From Legionella_C dresdenensis (GTDB lineage Bacteria > Pseudomonadota > Gammaproteobacteria > Legionellales > Legionellaceae), in NCBI RefSeq assembly GCF_042649825.1, contig NZ_JBHSAB010000031.1, forward strand, positions 1 to 64,000: a stretch of 64,000 nucleotides of DNA, read 5' to 3'. Positions 62,519-64,000 of the stretch are shown piece after piece (the first letter of the stretch is position 1; each line of letters starts with the position of its first letter). The translations under genes were made by a program, and so were the position numbers. The notes below the pieces were generated by a model. The model saw nothing but the letters and a program-made list of their open reading frames with translations, searched no databases and was not told the DNA's origin.

Positions 62519-64000
62519 TTAAACGGTCAATTCTATCTTCTCTTGGCAACTGCTAACAGCCTGTAACAGCGCTTCATTTTTGATTTTACCCTGCTTGTCC
62601 ATCCATCCAAGATTAATACACGCTTGCCGGCTGCGATTATTATCTGACTGGGCATGCTGAATGATCTCAGCTAACGACCATTCCGGTTTAATACCTTTGT
62701 TTCTATAGACGCCAAAAAAACCTGCCTTATCCGCAGTAAAAAGCGCATCATATTCGTTCAGGAAAAGTTGCCGATAATCTTCAGTGTTAGCATGGTGATT
62801 GCATACATGATTCATTGCATTAACTAACCGGCTTTGCGGCTGAAATTTTCCAAACCAACGCAAAGCCCCAGTTGTCTTATGATCTATCTGAATAAGCTTA
62901 CGTTTTGAATAAACATCTTTTTTTAATTCTGTAAGCGCGAAGTTAAAGCCATGCTCAACCGCATTCTGTCCTACTTGTTCCAGCAGCCTGTTAATATCCT
63001 GCACCTGAGAAATTCTCTTTGCTCCAGTTGCCTTATATTGCACCGGTAACATTAACAGACTCTTTATCCAGGAGCTGAGCTCGGCCATTTGTTGTTCTGC
63101 CGTCTGTAATTGGTGCAGAGCGCTTACCGGCTCAGCTTGCTTATAAGCCGCTTCTATTTCCAGCCTGATACGTTTAATAAGCGCTTTATATACCGGATGG
63201 GAGCTATCTGTTGTCTGATTCTGATACGTTTGTCTGTAATTTTCAATGGCCTGCAGTGATTGCCACTGCTCTTGTAATTGCTGATAATAAACATCATCAA
63301 AAGAAATATATAACTGGCTTACTTTTTCTTTCAGCTCGTTATATCTGAGGTTATTACTGTCAGTAATAGTATTGATAAATTGATCAACTTTTTTTAACTG
63401 ATTATATTGCTCTGCTAGCCTGGCGCATTCTTCCTGCTTTGATTCAGCATAAAAGCTGGCATGAGCAAAAGCTTTTAATTGCTGCACTGCTTTTTTCCGC
63501 TCCACACCACCCTGGTTAATTAGTGTAAGCTCAATTTCATCAGCTAATTCATTAAGTTTGGCATAAGGAACTTTAGGCCGCGGCATATAAGATAAATTAT
63601 TGATAATCTCCTGACGCTCATCAGTTGTCAGCAATACCCCAAAATGCTCGTTTAATTTGCTATCGATCACCGGTGACAGTTGATTTTTAAATTCATGTAT
63701 CCACGGTACATTTTCATCCTGGTGCCAATTAGCCAGTAACTCTGCTTGTTGTTGCTGCGACAGCTTTAATACTTCCATTCCCGTGAGCGAAACTGCCATA
63801 CTATTTGCTGCAGGCATCACTGCCTCTGCACCTGTTGTAATAACAACATCGACATGAGCTTTATTTAACGCTTCTAACAGTTTATGAATAATGCCGCCAG
63901 AACAAATGAATTGTCGCGCTGCTTCAACAAACTTCTCAACCAATGCTGCTTTTTTAGTAGTAATCAGATGCTCTGGCGCAACTTTCAAGTCTGGATCAAA
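62519..64000 (-). CDS. Partial protein with C-terminal DNR-R-C-GW motif, candidate effector
   Basis: The C-terminal 494 residues of a larger protein; the frame is open to the window edge (FDPDLKVAPEH), so the true start lies outside. The visible part is helical, with a Gly-containing segment DVVITTGAEAVMPAANSMAV near its beginning and long coiled-coil-like stretches rich in Gln and Glu. The last 110 residues (FLNEYDALFTADKAGFF, EWSLAEIIQHAQSDNNRSRQ, ACINLGWMDKQG) match the duplicated C-terminal unit of the 651-aa protein at 23245-25200, including the DxLF-x4-GFF lead-in. No function known. Confidence 0.78.
   Translation of the reverse strand, partial: FDPDLKVAPEHLITTKKAALVEKFVEAARQFICSGGIIHKLLEALNKAHVDVVITTGAEAVMPAANSMAVSLTGMEVLKLSQQQQAELLANWHQDENVPWIHEFKNQLSPVIDSKLNEHFGVLLTTDERQEIINNLSYMPRPKVPYAKLNELADEIELTLINQGGVERKKAVQQLKAFAHASFYAESKQEECARLAEQYNQLKKVDQFINTITDSNNLRYNELKEKVSQLYISFDDVYYQQLQEQWQSLQAIENYRQTYQNQTTDSSHPVYKALIKRIRLEIEAAYKQAEPVSALHQLQTAEQQMAELSSWIKSLLMLPVQYKATGAKRISQVQDINRLLEQVGQNAVEHGFNFALTELKKDVYSKRKLIQIDHKTTGALRWFGKFQPQSRLVNAMNHVCNHHANTEDYRQLFLNEYDALFTADKAGFFGVYRNKGIKPEWSLAEIIQHAQSDNNRSRQACINLGWMDKQGKIKNEALLQAVSSCQEKIELTV

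Overview
The window looks like an accessory-rich stretch of a Legionellales genome, most likely Legionella or a close relative. Four things support this. There is an IcmL/DotI-like protein (49187-49951), a component type of the Dot/Icm type IVB secretion family. There are many very large eukaryotic-like or repeat-built proteins. Three strong matches to the PmrA box (cTTAATatT-N2-cTTAAT) sit just upstream of unknown genes, the way effector genes are controlled in Legionella and Coxiella. There is a Rab-like small GTPase. The DNA is AT-rich with low-GC intergenic regions. No tRNA, rRNA or CRISPR array was seen.

Layout. (1) 158-19735 is a same-strand run of four large unknown proteins: a HEPN-like/TPR protein of 1138 aa, a coiled-coil protein of 468 aa, a giant of about 3779 aa carrying a SecA-type DEAD ATPase core, and an 855-aa protein made of GLLTGEQAQANF-type repeats. 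A 57-aa PA3496-like protein lies between the second and third. (2) 19736-30170 is a scrambled mobile island. It holds two serine recombinase genes each broken by a one-base deletion, a guanylate-kinase remnant, a 166-bp MITE, an intact IS4-family element, a GT-like 651-aa protein with a C-terminal repeat domain, a Rab-like GTPase, a ribbon-helix-helix/membrane protein pair and several unknown proteins. (3) 30202-40021 is a conserved core block: glyQ-glyS-gmhB-rsmJ as a tight operon, a Com1/DsbA2-like thioredoxin-fold protein, uvrD, a proline-iminopeptidase-like protein that lacks its nucleophile serine, mlaA and trmL. (4) 40146-43010 encodes a 954-aa ankyrin-like protein with five 300-bp tandem units, followed by a 417-bp element with 118-bp inverted arms around a transposase fragment. 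(5) 43434-51321 is a second core block: OPT transporter with a DUF3298 partner, hutI with an SDR gene, hutG on the other strand, the IcmL-like gene, and a FadL-type outer-membrane protein. (6) 51328-64000 is a second effector-like region: a PmrA-box gene with an acidic C-terminus, a 1594-aa protein with pyruvate-phosphate-dikinase ATP-grasp and phosphohistidine modules, a 521-aa protein with a HopA1/phospholyase-like pattern, further unknowns, a hicB gene cut by a 114-bp MITE, and a partial protein sharing its C-terminal domain with the 651-aa protein of the mobile island.

How it fits together. The core genes do ordinary work: glycyl-tRNA charging, heptose synthesis for LPS, 16S rRNA and tRNA methylation, periplasmic thiol chemistry, DNA repair, outer-membrane lipid asymmetry, histidine breakdown and peptide or fatty-acid uptake. 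Around them are candidate Dot/Icm effectors, several probably under PmrA control, embedded in a landscape of short inverted-repeat elements that sit between genes. Effector status is inferred from architecture and promoters, not shown by the sequence.
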